Origin: Bacteroidia bacterium
GTDB taxonomy: Bacteria; Bacteroidota; Bacteroidia; SpSt-205
Reading direction: 5' to 3'
Assembly (NCBI GenBank): GCA_026003235.1
Contig: BPGW01000003.1
Location: forward strand, 1-64,000
Length of the DNA stretch: 64,000 nt
The notes under the pieces were generated by a model that did no database searches, was not told the origin of the DNA, and saw nothing but the letters and a program-made list of their open reading frames with translations. This document shows positions 27,267-38,100 of this stretch, one piece after another. The translations under genes were made by a program, and so were the position numbers. How positions within the stretch are numbered: the stretch's first letter is position 1; the number at the start of each line of letters is the position of its first letter.

Positions 27267-28555
27267 GATGGAAAAGGTCGTGTCTTACTCTCCTCGGGCT
27301 CGCATCTGGGAGTCCTTCAAGAAAAACCGCCTGGCTTACTTTTCGCTGTGGTTTGTGGGCTTTCTGGCGGCGGTGGCGGTGCTGGCTGACTTTCTGGCCT
27401 ACAACAAGCCCATTGTCGCTTCGTATCAAGGGCGGGTGATATGGCCTGTTTTTCGGGATTATTGGGAGGCGTGGTCAGGCCAGGTGGTGTGGGAGCCTGC
27501 GCTTCGGAAAGCCGACTGGCGGGCTTTAGCGCTGGACTGGGCGATCTGGCCGCTGGTACGCTACAGCCCCGAAGAGCTGGACCTGCGCAACGCCCCCGCT
27601 GTAGGGCCTTTTGATGAGCAGGTGCTTCGCAGCCCTGCAGAAAAGCACTACCTCGGCACCGACAACCTGGGGCGCGATGTGCTGGCCGGCCTCATCCACG
27701 GTAGCCGCATCTCCCTCACCGTAGGGCTGGTATCGGTGGGCATTTCGGCCCTTATCGGCATTTTACTGGGGGCGCTTGCAGGGTACTTTGGGGATCATGG
27801 GCTTCAGGTAAGCCGGGCTACGCTGTGGTTTGGCCTGGTGGGTAGTCTTTTAGGCCTGTACTACGGCTTTTACCTGCGGCGTTACGCCTTAGGTGAAGCG
27901 CTCGGGGAAGGGTTTTTCCACTTTTTGGGCAGCCTGCTGGTTTCGGTGGGGGTGGCCGCGCTGGTGACGGGATTGGTTTGGCTGCCTTCCCGACTCGTCA
28001 AAAAAACCCGCTGGGGGGCCCATCGCGTCCACCTGTGGGTAGACCTCACCATCAGCCGGCTCATTGAGGTGATGATTTCCTTGCCTACGACGCTGCTCAT
28101 CTTTACGGTAGCGGCCATAGCCAAGCCCAGCCTCTTTTTGGTGATGGCGGTGATTGGGGTCACTTCATGGACGGGGATTGCTCGTTTTACGCGGGGGAGA
28201 AATGCTCAAGGTGCGGAGCTTGGACTACATTCAGGCGGCGCGGGCGATGGGCTATTCCGACCTGCGGATCATGTTTTTGCACGCGCTGCCTAACTCGCTG
28301 GCCCCGGTGCTGGTCTCTATTGCTTTTGGGATTGCCTCGGCGATTTTAGTGGAGTCGGGGTTGAGCTTTTTGGGCATTGGGGTGCCGCCTACGACCGTCA
28401 CGTGGGGCTCTTTGCTTGCGGCGGCGCGCAGCGCCACAGGAGCATGGTGGCTGGCGGTGTTCCCAGGGCTGGCGATTTTTGTGGTGGTGACCCTCTTCAA
28501 TGTCCTGGGCGAAGCCCTGCGCGATGCCATAGATCCTCGCTTGCAAGCCCAGTGA
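27253..28555 (+). CDS. oppC: Oligopeptide ABC transporter permease OppC (one frameshift)
   Basis: Restored length is about 433 residues. It has an N-terminal helix (YFSLWFVGFLAAVAVLADFL), an enlarged periplasmic segment, then HYLGTDNLGRDVLAGLIHGSR (quoted family motif, split here as HYLGTDNLGRD / VLAGLIHG), permease helices and the EAA loop YIQAARAMGYSDLRI. One surplus G in 28193-28197 breaks the frame; four G restore RFTRGEMLKVRSLDY. An extra helix pair lies between the DNLGRD motif and the core. The start overlaps oppB by 14 bases. Confidence 0.9.
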
Positions 28556-29256
28556 GCTGGGTAGCCGTAGCGCTAATTGCAGGGTGGGCGGGGCTGCTGA
28601 TGGTGTGGGTGCTGCGCCTGCCTATAGACAAGCTGTATGCCTCCAGTGACAAGGTGCTGGGCTGGCTCATGGCTCGGGTGCTTTTACGGTTTGGGGTGGG
28701 GGTTTTTGGGGTGCTGGGGTGGGAGGCGCTGGAGCGGCCCCAACCCCCCGCCTTGCTGGCGGTGGTGGTGGACCGCGACTGCCCCGAAGCCTGGCTTCGG
28801 GCCGATGCCGCCGCAAGCCGGTGGCTCTCCGCCGGTTATCGTGTGGGGCTTGTGGTAGCCGGCCCTGCCAGAGCCTTCTGGGCCATTCCTCCCACCGTAG
28901 ATACCGTCCTGTGGCACAAGCTGTTTTCCGCTTGCCTGGAGGTTGTACAGACTCGGACTGAGAAGCCCGCTTATGCGGCGGCTCGCCGGACGCTGGAACC
29001 CTACCGGGATCGGCTTCTGGCGGTGCTCTGGGTAGGCCGATGGGAAGCCTCGCCGCTCGTATGGCCAGCCTGTGGCGCTTCTCCTTCCGCTGGCCAGACC
29101 CAGATCGTGAGCTTGGAGACCCTTCCTCTGCCCTCTACCTGGCCAGCTTGGGGGATTTATGCTCTACTGTTTTTCGTCTGTGGGGGGCTTTTGCTGGGAA
29201 TGGAGGTAACCCTCTACCTCACGGGGAAGCACTTGCCCCTTCGCCAGGCGGCGTAA
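28552..29256 (+). CDS. Membrane protein with one helix at each end, function unknown
   Basis: The GTG start overlaps the oppC stop (GTGA). The 234-residue product has hydrophobic helices at residues 3-20 and near the C-terminus (GIYALLFFVCGGLLLGMEV). A soluble middle begins ALLAVVVDRDCPEAWLRADAA and could be a degenerate von Willebrand factor A-like fold, as in Bat proteins; the metal-binding DxSxS motif is absent. Its last 93 bases overlap antisense with the tau-specific end of dnaX. I am moderately sure it is expressed, because of the coupling to oppC and the plausible topology. Confidence 0.6.
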   Translation: MSWVAVALIAGWAGLLMVWVLRLPIDKLYASSDKVLGWLMARVLLRFGVGVFGVLGWEALERPQPPALLAVVVDRDCPEAWLRADAAASRWLSAGYRVGLVVAGPARAFWAIPPTVDTVLWHKLFSACLEVVQTRTEKPAYAAARRTLEPYRDRLLAVLWVGRWEASPLVWPACGASPSAGQTQIVSLETLPLPSTWPAWGIYALLFFVCGGLLLGMEVTLYLTGKHLPLRQAA

Positions 29257-30833
29257 CTCTTGGGCTAAGGGATTGATTTGCTGGAGGGCTGCCCACCGCT
29301 CTTCGGAAGTTTGAAAAGCCTGGATTTCAGGGAAAGCTTCTGGTTTGACCGCTACAGTTATACGCAGCGTGGGCAAGTGTAGCTTCTTGCGCAGGAAAGT
29401 CTCCAGCAAACTCAGCTGCTTTCCCAGCAAAAGCTCTGCATGGCTGGGGTGGGGCACCCACAGGCAGAGGCTCTGATCTTGGATTTCGTACTTTCGCTCA
29501 GCCAGAAGCTGGGCCAGCTGCGGGCTGGCCTCTTCGCTGCGGGTGTAGGCTTGGAAAGCCGCTTCCCACTCTGAGGGGGTCAGCTCGGTTTTTCGGGCGG
29601 GACCGAGGACTTTTTTTTTACTTCCTCCAGCGAACGGGGCACGGTAGGACGGGCGCTTGGGGAGGGAGAGGCCGCTCGGGCCGAAGGTAGAGAGGGTGCA
29701 GGAGAAGGGGGAGGCGATTCAGGGCCTTTTTTCTCACTTAGGACCATGGGCAAGAGGGCTATTTTGAGCACGGCCACTTCCAGAGCGATCTCCGGGGCGC
29801 GGGAGTAAGTCTGGCGGCGTTCTGCTTCAAGGAGCAGGTCTATGCCATGCAGGAGAAAGGCTTCCGCGTACTGGGGGGCTTCTTCTTCGTAGCGCTTGCG
29901 GTAGTGGGGCGGTAAGTTTTCTTGGAGGGCTTTGGGTTCGTAGCGGGCCAGCAAAAGGGTTCGGAAGTGGCCTATTAGGCCCTGGGTGAGGGTAGTGGGG
30001 TCTTGCCCGGCTTGCAAGTAGCGGTGGATAGCTTCAAGGGCTTTTTCCCCCTGCCAGGCACGCAAATAGCCCGAAATTTCAAAATAGGCTTCGTAGTCCA
30101 GGGTCTCAAGGGCCTGCAAGACGGCCTCATAGCTGAGCTGGCCGGCGCTGCGGCTTGCCAGCTGGTCTAAAAGGCTCAGCGCGTCCCGAAGGCTTCCTTC
30201 GGCTTTGGTGGCTATGAGGTATAAGGCATCCTCTTCTGCGGGCAGGCCTTCCTGCTCGGCGATGTAGGCTAACCGGCGTACAATCTCTTCCGTCGGAATT
30301 CGCCGAAAATCAAATCGCTGGCATCGGGATAGGATGGTGGCGGGGATTTTGTGCTTTTCCGTGGTGGCCAGGATGAAGAGGGCGTGGGGAGGAGGCTCTT
30401 CCAGGGTCTTGAGGAAAGCGTTGAAGGCGGCGGTGGTCAGCATGTGGGCTTCGTCCAGGATGTAAACTTTGTAGCGCCCTTCGGGGGGGGTCAGATACAC
30501 CTGGTCCGTGATGAGCCGGATGTCGTCCACGCTATTGTGGGAGGCGGCGTCCAGCTCTATGAGGTTGAGGGAACGGCCTTCGGCAAAGCGGCGGCAAGAG
30601 GGGCATTCGCCGCAGGGGTCGCCTTCTGGGGTCAGCTGCGTGCAGTTGGCGGCTTTGGCCAGGATGCGCGCGCACGTGGTTTTGCCCACGCCCCGCGGCC
30701 CAAAAAACAGATAAGCCGGGGCCAGCTTGCCGTGGCGTAGGGCATTGCGGAGGGTCTCCACCACGAAGGGCTGCCCCACCACGTCAGCAAAGGTGCCTGG
30801 GCGGTACTTGCGGGCGGAAGGCTGGTGTGCCAC
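29164..30833 (-). CDS. dnaX: DNA polymerase III gamma/tau subunit with A9 slippery junction
   Basis: DnaX is the clamp-loader ATPase. The N-terminal part has RPGTFADVVGQ, Walker A FGPRGVGKTT, a zinc site (CTQLTPEGDPCGECPSC), Walker B YILDEAHML and the sensor LATTEKHKIPATILSRCQRF. In frame, the protein ends after 417 residues at the TGA in 29580-29582. In the -1/+2 frame, from the A9 run onward, an open frame continues for about 150 codons to a TAG at 29164. It encodes a plausible tau domain (SELTPSEWEAAFQA-like start, LRITVAVKPEAFPEI). Full tau would be about 556 residues. The start is GTG at 30833, because TAGCTTTG ends 4 bases upstream. Confidence 0.93.
29584..29619 (-). promoter_or_regulatory. 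Slippery A9 run and downstream hairpin in dnaX
   Basis: On the coding strand GT-A9-GTC (29619-29611) is followed three bases later by a CTCGGT/ACCGAG stem with a 12-base loop. The gamma-frame stop TGA comes directly after the stem. This is the arrangement expected for programmed -1 frameshifting or transcriptional slippage that yields two DnaX forms. A one-base sequencing deletion (true A10) is the alternative. Confidence 0.65.
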
Positions 30834-30837
30834 CCGA

Positions 30838-30845
30838 CAAAGCTA
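30838..30845 (-). promoter_or_regulatory. TAGCTTTG -7 motif of dnaX
   Basis: It lies 4 bases before the GTG start of dnaX and divergent from the 30877 gene promoter. Confidence 0.55.
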
Positions 30846-30864
30846 CGCAATCGCCGGCCTCCCC

Positions 30865-30872
30865 TACCTTTA
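30865..30872 (+). promoter_or_regulatory. TACCTTTA, variant -7 motif of the 30877 gene
   Basis: It ends 4 bases before the ATG; one mismatch at the last base. Confidence 0.45.
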
Positions 30873-30876
30873 CCCC

Positions 30877-31506
30877 ATGAGCTGTACGCGGGCCCTCCTG
30901 CTGCTGGGAGGCATAGGCCTCATAGGGGGTTCTCTGGCTTATAGCTACCGAGTGCGTCTTTTGTACTGGCTGGGGCAAGGCCTTCTGGCGCATGTGCCTT
31001 TGGCGCCGCCGTGGGATGGGGTGGTGGTTTTTAGCGGGCGGCCCTATGAGCGGGCCTTAGCAGCAGCCCAGGCTTACCAGCAGTACCCTACCCGCATTAT
31101 AGCCTTGGGAGGCAATCTCAACGAAGACCTCCTTGCCCTCGGCGTAGAGCCCTACAAAGAATGCGCCCTTACCCGCCAAGCCCTGCGCAGCTTGTGCGTG
31201 CCGGATAGCGCCATCTACTTGGCGTGCGAAGGCACCAGCACCTTAGAAGAAATGGCTTGGCTGGCCCATCTCTGTAAGCAGAAGGGATGGCGCCGTATAC
31301 TCCTCGTCTCCTCGGCTTTTCATGGCAGGCGGATCGTGTATTTGGCTCAGCGGTACCTCACGCCTCAGCAGGTAGCGTGGGGGTTCCTGCCCGCGCCAAG
31401 CCTCCGCTTCCGCCCCGAACGCTGGTGGGAAAGCGAAGCCGGCCTCCTGACCCTCTGGGAAGAATATGCCAAAGTTTGGTATTACCGATGGCGAGGATAT
31501 TTCTGA
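30877..31506 (+). CDS. DUF218 (YdcF/SanA/ElyC) family envelope protein
   Basis: The 209-residue product has one N-terminal membrane helix (ALLLLGGIGLIGGSLAYSY). The DUF218 fold follows: DGVVVFSGRPYERALAAAQ, RIIALGGN, a middle CEGTSTLEEMAWLAHLC matching the conserved E-x-S-x-xT-x-E pattern, and ILLVSSAFHGRRIVYLAQR. Members such as SanA and ElyC act in cell-envelope polysaccharide metabolism, but the reaction is not settled. The ATG at 30877 is chosen from the promoter spacing; the open frame extends further upstream without support. Confidence 0.8.
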   Translation: MSCTRALLLLGGIGLIGGSLAYSYRVRLLYWLGQGLLAHVPLAPPWDGVVVFSGRPYERALAAAQAYQQYPTRIIALGGNLNEDLLALGVEPYKECALTRQALRSLCVPDSAIYLACEGTSTLEEMAWLAHLCKQKGWRRILLVSSAFHGRRIVYLAQRYLTPQQVAWGFLPAPSLRFRPERWWESEAGLLTLWEEYAKVWYYRWRGYF

Positions 31507-31514
31507 GAATGTTG

Positions 31515-31522
31515 TACCTTTG
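31515..31522 (+). promoter_or_regulatory. TACCTTTG -7 motif of the large T9SS-protein gene
   Basis: It ends 4 bases before the ATG at 31527. Confidence 0.65.
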
Positions 31523-31526
31523 CCTT

Positions 31527-34500
31527 ATGCGATACCTTGTCGTATTGCTCTCGCTGGGTTTGGCTGGCCTCTGGGCCCAACTGAGTGGCCCCTACACGGT
31601 AGGAGGCAGCGCAGCAAACTATCCTCACCTTACAGCCGCCTTTTCGGCCCTGATGAGCCAAGGCGTAAGCGGAGATGTAGAGTTTCGGCTAACGGCAGCT
31701 TACGCAGGGGAGCCGGGCGGTACTCCCACCTTGCGGCTAACTGCTTATCCAGGGATGGGTACCTACTCGGTGAAGCTCACGGTGGATCCTTCCGTGACTA
31801 CGCCTGTGACTGTCGCCACCCCTCGCCGACTACGGGGGTTTTGAGCCGTTTTGTCCTAAGGCTGGAAGGGATAGACAACTTCATCATAGATGGGGGGCCG
31901 CAGCGTCTGCTCCGCTTCCAGAATAATAACCCTAATAGCGGCACAGGCGTGATAGGCCTCATCTCTGATAATGGGCTCAGTTCCTCTCCTTGTCGGCGTA
32001 TCACTATCCGCAACATAGAAGTAGACGGCCAAGATAAAAGTCAGACACGGGTTGGCATCTACCTTGGGGCATTAGCGACCTTCCCGAGCGCAGCGAGTGT
32101 AACGGGCAATAACAACATCCTCCTTGAGAACTGCTGGATCTACAGCGTGCAGGAAGGCATCATCTTATGGGGGCCCTCCAGCACCCGGGATCAGAATAAC
32201 ATCGTGCGCGGCTGCAAAGTCGGGCATCCTACCCTTCTGCTAAGCTGGGGGGGAAATACGGGTTCTTCAGGCATCTTAGTCGCAAACCAGGCCAACCTCC
32301 GCCTGGAGCAGGATACCGTCTTCAATGCTTCTAGTTCCACCAGTTATCGCTATACGGGGATAGCTGTGGGCTACACCCCGCAGTCCACCACCAGCGCTCC
32401 TTGTGAGAATGTGCACGTCGCTCGCAACTGGGTTTATAACATCGCCTATACCGGAACCGGAGGGTGGGATGTACACGGTATTCGCGTGCATGTGGGCAGC
32501 CTCGCCCCCGCCAATGTGTACCTGTATAACAACTTCATAGCCGGTATCTCCTCTGATGGGTTTAGTAGCCCTGCTGGCACCTGGAACGCCTACGGCATCT
32601 ACCTGCAGGGTAGCTCCAATAGCAACGCTGGCATCTATGTGTATCACAATTCAGTCCACCTGTATGGCGCTCCCACCACCACGTCGACGAGCTCCAATCC
32701 CAGCTGCTTAGGTATTGCCTCTTCCATCACAGGGGGGGTGCGGGTGCGCAACAACATCTTCCAGAACACGCAGTCTCCTTCTTCTGCCACTTCTACTCGT
32801 ACGACGATAGCGATAGCGTACGGGGGCACCAGCGCGAGCGTCTTTGCCGAGCTGGACAACAACGCCTACTATGTGGAGAATGCGGCGGGTAGCCAGTATG
32901 CCTTCATCGGGGCATTGGGTACAAGCCGGTATGCCACCCTGTCAAACTGGCAGACAGCGGTGGGCGGCGGCCGTGAGCAAAATAGCCTCGCCTTGAGCTC
33001 ACCCGGTGCTCCCTTCTCCTCCCCTACCAACCTCCATATACCTCATGGTACCTCTACTTCCATAGAGGGGGGAGGGGTGCTTATCACGAGTCCTATAGCG
33101 ATAGCGGACGACATAGATGGCGATATCCGACCGGATGGGTCTTCCAATCCCGACATTGGGGCGGATGAGTTTGTGCCCACGATTCCGCCTTGCCCGTCCA
33201 CTATTAGCGCGGATCAGCTTAATATTGCTCCTTCTTCTTTGCCGGCAGGGACAGGTAGCTTTAGCGTGAGCGTACAGAATCCTACCAATGTCACGCAGCC
33301 GGCGAGCTGGTTTGTGAGCTACAACGGGGGCGCTTGGCAGCTTCTGGGAGCTTACAACCCCGCTACGCCGTCTATCTCTTACACGCCTACCGCGGCAGGC
33401 ACCTATGAGTTTGCGCTGATAGCGTACGTGGCTTCCTATCACAGTGGCTGCCCGGGTCTGGCCAACGATACCGCCACCATCACAGGAACTGTTACATGCC
33501 CCAGTGCGCTTAGTGCAGACCAGATAGCTGTCTCGCCTACGAGTGTACTTATTGGGCAGTCTGTCACGGTGACTGTCGTCAACCCCTCTAATGTGACCCT
33601 TCCTGCTCAGTGGGAGGTTTCTACGAATGGGGGAGCCACTTGGACAGGGGTGGCCTCTTATACGGGTTCGCCGTTTACTTACACGCCGACTCAGCTGGGG
33701 GCACACCAGATTCGTCTCACGGCCCTGCCCCCTGCGGGGTGTGGCGCTTTGTCTCCGGTTTACTCTAATGTAGAGTCTTTTACGGTGAATCCGCCGCCTG
33801 GGGCTTCTATCAACGATCCCATTGATATCACCCCCACGGTACCCACTCGCACCGATACCACCGTGAACGGCAACAACAGCCTGCCGGGGTACACGGACAA
33901 TTATACCGGTCCTGGTAACAACCAGTCTTCTCCGGATGTGTACTACCTTTATATTCTGCGGGAGTGTATGGACTCCATTTCGGTCAGTCTCTGTAATACT
34001 TCTGGCTCTGGCTCGTTGAGTAACACCTACTTGCACATCTTCCACAAGCAGACGGGGCGGGTGCTCTACAACGACGACAACTGTGGCTTGAGGTCTTTTA
34101 TCATGGCTTTTCATGACCCAGCTGCTACGGGCGTATCTGGGAGCGTTAGACGAGGAGGAATGCGCCTGGCCCAGGGGGACTCCCTTATTATTATAGTTCA
34201 GGGCTTTGGTAGTGGGACTGGCTCCTTTGTGCTCAATGTGACGGAGTATCGTTACAACCCAGCCAATCAGCCTACTTTACCGCAGCCGCCGTTTTTCAGT
34301 TACGATACCAGTCGGGTGTGTTTCCGGGGCGGTGTGGCGCGCGACACGCTCAATACGGGCATCACCACCCCAGGCCTGACGCATGTGTGGTACCTCAATG
34401 GTCAGCAGGTGGCAGGCGTATCCGGCAATCAGTACATCCCGCAATTTACGGGGCCGGGGGTAGATACGGTGGTGGTGGAGCTTCGGTCGGCGGCGCTCTC

Positions 34501-35101
34501 GTACTGTGCCCCGGCCCAGAATATCCCCCGCGACACGGTGTACATCGTAGTAGACACCCTGCCCAAAGAGCAATTCCTCGTCAATGGCTCCAGCTTGTAC
34601 AACCATGCGGACTATGCGTCGCTCAGTGGTTCGGCGCCTCTGTGTGTGACCTACGAGCCGAGCATCGTCAATCCGGCTTTTACTTTCACCTGGACCATCA
34701 ATGGGAATACCTACACAGGGCCTGGTCCCCATCAGGAGTGTTACACCGCCAGCCAGACCGCCGACACCGTGGTGCTGATAGCCACCAACGGCGCATGTGT
34801 GGAGTACGATACGCTGTATGTGATTCTTGACATCACGACGGGGCTGCAGGGCATGGAAAGCGGCCTGGTGGTTTATCCTAACCCTGCGAAGGACCAAGTT
34901 TACCTGCGGGCCCAGCAGAGTGGCTACGCCCAAGTGCGTCTCTTTGACGCCAGGGGTGGGCGGGTCTGGGAGCAAGCCGCTCTCCTGCAGGCGCACGAAC
35001 CCTTCGCCCTGCCGGTGGGGTCCTTGCCCGCAGGGGTCTACTTCCTGGAGGTGCGGCAGGGCCAGCGCCTGCTTCGCACGCGCCTCGCTATCCAGCCCTA
35101 A
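31527..35101 (+). CDS. Large secreted beta-helix/Ig-like protein with T9SS sorting domain (one frameshift)
   Basis: Restored length is about 1191 residues. It has a signal peptide (YLVVLLSLGLAGLWAQ) and a right-handed beta-helix region of about 450 residues (IDNFIIDGG, ITIRNIEVDG, LENCWIYSVQEGIIL, VHVARNWVYNI, VRVRNNIF, ending DIGADEF). Repeated Ig-like or sugar-binding-like beta-domains follow, with recurring CPSTISADQLNI / CPSALSADQIAV starts. A type A T9SS sorting domain closes the chain (VVYPNPAKDQVYLRA ... GVYFLEVRQGQRLL). A C is missing from 31819-31822 (five needed); this is the one deletion-type break in the window outside dnaX. The architecture suggests surface adhesion or polysaccharide binding; no catalytic motif is evident. 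Confidence 0.88.
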
Positions 35102-35122
35102 GGGGTACTGCTTGACCGCTGT

Positions 35123-35151
35123 GAAGGGGGTGAGCTCGGCTCGCCCCCTTC
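35123..35151 (+). terminator. Terminator hairpin after the T9SS-protein gene
   Basis: GAAGGGGG pairs with CCCCCTTC (35144-35151), extended inward by GAGC/GCTC, then TCTTT. The next promoter motif starts 5 bases later. Confidence 0.7.
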
Positions 35152-35155
35152 TCTT

Positions 35156-35163
35156 TATCTTTG
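35156..35163 (+). promoter_or_regulatory. TATCTTTG -7 motif of the AsmA-like gene
   Basis: It ends only 3 bases before the ATG at 35167, the tightest spacing in the window. Confidence 0.6.
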
Positions 35164-35166
35164 CTT

Positions 35167-38100
35167 ATGCGCAAGCTCCTCTATGGCCTGGGTGCGCTCG
35201 TGGCGCTTTTCCTCCTTGCTGCGCTGGTGGTGCCCATCCTTTTCCGGGATAAACTGGACGCCTTGCTCAAAGCGCAGATAAACAAGAACCTGCGCGCCAC
35301 CGTAACTTACGATCGGCTGGACCTGTCTCTGCTGCGGCATTTTCCTGTGCTTACCCTTCGGCTTGAGGGGCTGTCGGTGGTCAATCAAGAGCCTTTTGCG
35401 GGGGACACGCTCCTGCGGGCAGAGGCGGTGGAGGTAGGTCTACATGTACTCAAGCTGCTGGGCGGCTCGGTGGAAGTCACGCGCCTGTACCTCATCCGGC
35501 CTGTCATCCTCGCGCAGGTGCGATCCGATGGGCAAGCCAGCTGGGATATTACCCTGCCCGATACGACCTCTCCGCAGGCCACCGATACCGCTACGGCGAC
35601 CTTCCAGGTGGGCCTGCGGCGGTATCAGATTCAGCAGGGGGCTATCACGTACCGTGACTCTTCGCTGGGGCTGTTTGTGCACCTGAACGGGCTGGACCAC
35701 ACCGGCAAGGGCGACTTCACCCAAGACGAAACCACCCTTGAAACCGACACCCGCATTCAGCAGGTGTTTTTCACCTACGGCGAAACGACCTACCTGAACG
35801 GGCAGGCCCTTGAGGCGGGTCTGGACCTGGATATTTCCTTTCCCCAATCCCGCTACGTGGTGCGCCGGGGCAAGGTTCGGCTCAATGACCTGCCCCTCCA
35901 GCTGGAAGGGCAGGTTCGGCTGCCTGATTCGCTCACGACGCTCTTGGACCTGCGTTTTGCGGCGCCGGGGGCTTCGCTCAAAGAGCTGGTGTCGCTGGTG
36001 CCAGCCGCCTACAAGCGGGGCTACGAGAGCCTCTCTGCCGAAGGTACCCTCACCCTGGAAGGGTATGTGCAGGGTGAGCTGCGGGACTCGCTGTTTCCGG
36101 CTTTCGCCCTGAAGCTGGCTGTAGACCGGGGGAGCCTCCGCTACAAGGACCTACCCAAACCCCTGGAAGCGATCACGATACGGCTGGGGGTAGAACATCC
36201 AGCGGGCCTGCTGGAGAGCTTACGGGTTCGGCTTGACACCTTTTTTGTGAGGGCTGGCGGTTCGGAGCTGCGGGCGCGCTGGGCCAGCCAGGGGCTTTCC
36301 CTCATGCAGCTCCAGGCCCATCTTGCCGGAAAAGGCAACCTCACCGAATTCGCCTCGGCGCTGCCGCTGGGCTATGAGCTGCGTGGGCTCTTTGCCGTGG
36401 ACCTTTCGCTGGCGGGCTTGTACGGGGAAAAGCACCTACCCTCCGTGCAGGGAAGCTTGACCCTGCGCGAAGGATACGTCAAAGCGGCAGACTTTCCTAC
36501 CCCTGTGGAAAAGTTAGAGATAGACTTCACCGCGGAGGCTCCCGAAGGGATGCCTGCTCGCACCGTGGCTTACCTGAGACGAGCTTACGCTCAGGTGGCT
36601 GGCGAGCCCGTGGAACTCTCCCTGCGAATCCAGGATCTGGAAGCGCTGAATTACACCTTCACCGCTAAGGGGAGGGCCGACCTGGGCACTTGGACTCGTA
36701 TCTTCCCGCTGGACAGCGCCGAGCTTTCGGGCAAAGTGCAATTCGATCTCGCTACCCAGGGTAATCGCGCCGCCCTTGAGAAGCACGACTACGCTCGCCT
36801 ACCTACCCAGGGAAGCCTCTCCGTGACGGGCCTCACCTACCGCAGCGCTGACCTGCCGCAGGGCCTGACCATTGCTCAGGCGACGCTCACCTTCACCCCG
36901 CAGTATGCAGCCCTAGCGGGCTACCAGGGTACCGTGGGCCGCTCGGACCTGGCCCTGGAAGGCCGCCTGGAAAACTACCTCGGCTACGTGCTCCGAGAGG
37001 AAAAAATCGTCGGTTCCCTCTCGCTGCGCAGTAAACGCCTTGACTTGAACGAGTGGATGAGCTCGGATACGGCGGCGAAAACGGCGCCTTCGGACACCAG
37101 CTCGCCGATGGAGGTGGTGGTCGTGCCGGCGAAGGTGGACTTCACCTTTGCGGCGAGTGTGGAGGAGCTTCTGTACGAGAAGATGGTGTTTCGCCGGGCT
37201 AAGGGCCGTATCGTCGTGCGAGACCAAGCGGTGCGGCTGGAGGGCTTTGAGATGGAAGGGCTTGGGGGGCTTTTCGCCCTGGCCGGAACCTACGAGGCGC
37301 CGGATAAAAAACGCGCCCGTTGGGACATGACCCTTGACCTAAAGGGTATACAGATTGCTGAAGTAGCCGCGAACTTCCCTACCGTACGGCGTCTTGCGCC
37401 CATTGTCAAGCAAACCCAAGGCACGGCTAACCTTCGCGTTTCAGCGGCCAGCGCTTTACGGCCCGACCTTATGCCCGAACTGAGTACGCTCTCCGGCGCA
37501 GGCCTTGTAGAAGTGATCCAGGCGGTGGTCAAGGGTTCGGCTTCCTTGAGCGCCCTCTCTGCCGCCGCTAAGATGCCTCAGCTGTCTACGCTTCAGGTCG
37601 CCGATGCGAAGATTCGTTTTTCCCTCCAGCAGGGGGAACTTAGGGTAGAGCCCTTTCAGCTTAGGTCAGGTCAGCTCCAGATGGAAGTGGGAGGTGTGAC
37701 TCGGCTTGACCAGAGCATTGCGTACACCGTAGGGCTGGAAGTGCCGGCCGATTGGGCAAGCGGGTTCTTACAGGCTGCGGGGCTGCCGATTCAAGCACCT
37801 ACTACTGTGCGCCTCGTAGCTGACTTGGGGGGGACGGTGGCTCAACCTAAGGTGCTGCGCATCCGTCCCGCTCAGGGGCAAGGCGGCGTCCAAGAGGCCA
37901 TCACCAGCCGCCTCCAAGAAGAAAAAACCCGCCTTGAGGAAGAAGCCCGCCGCAAAAAAGACAGCGTAGAACGGGTTTTGCGGGCAAAAGAAGATAGCCT
38001 CCGCCAGGCTCTGGAAAAGAAACGGCGCGAAGAAGAGGAGCGGCTCCGGCGTGAGGCCGAAGAGCGCCGCCGCCAAGAAGAAGAACGCCTCCGCCAAGAG

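Noticed and set aside
28555-29256. BatA/BatB-type von Willebrand factor A protein
   Set aside because: Topology is similar, but no DxSxS metal motif is visible, so the family name is not assigned.
30727-30876. Upstream extension of the DUF218 gene to 30727
   Set aside because: It overlaps the dnaX start antisense and gives no membrane-type start; the promoter motif places the start at 30877.
32999-34114. 371-codon minus-strand open frame inside the T9SS-protein gene
   Set aside because: It is a shadow of a Ser/Thr/Pro-rich plus-strand gene; it is Arg-rich and has no domain.
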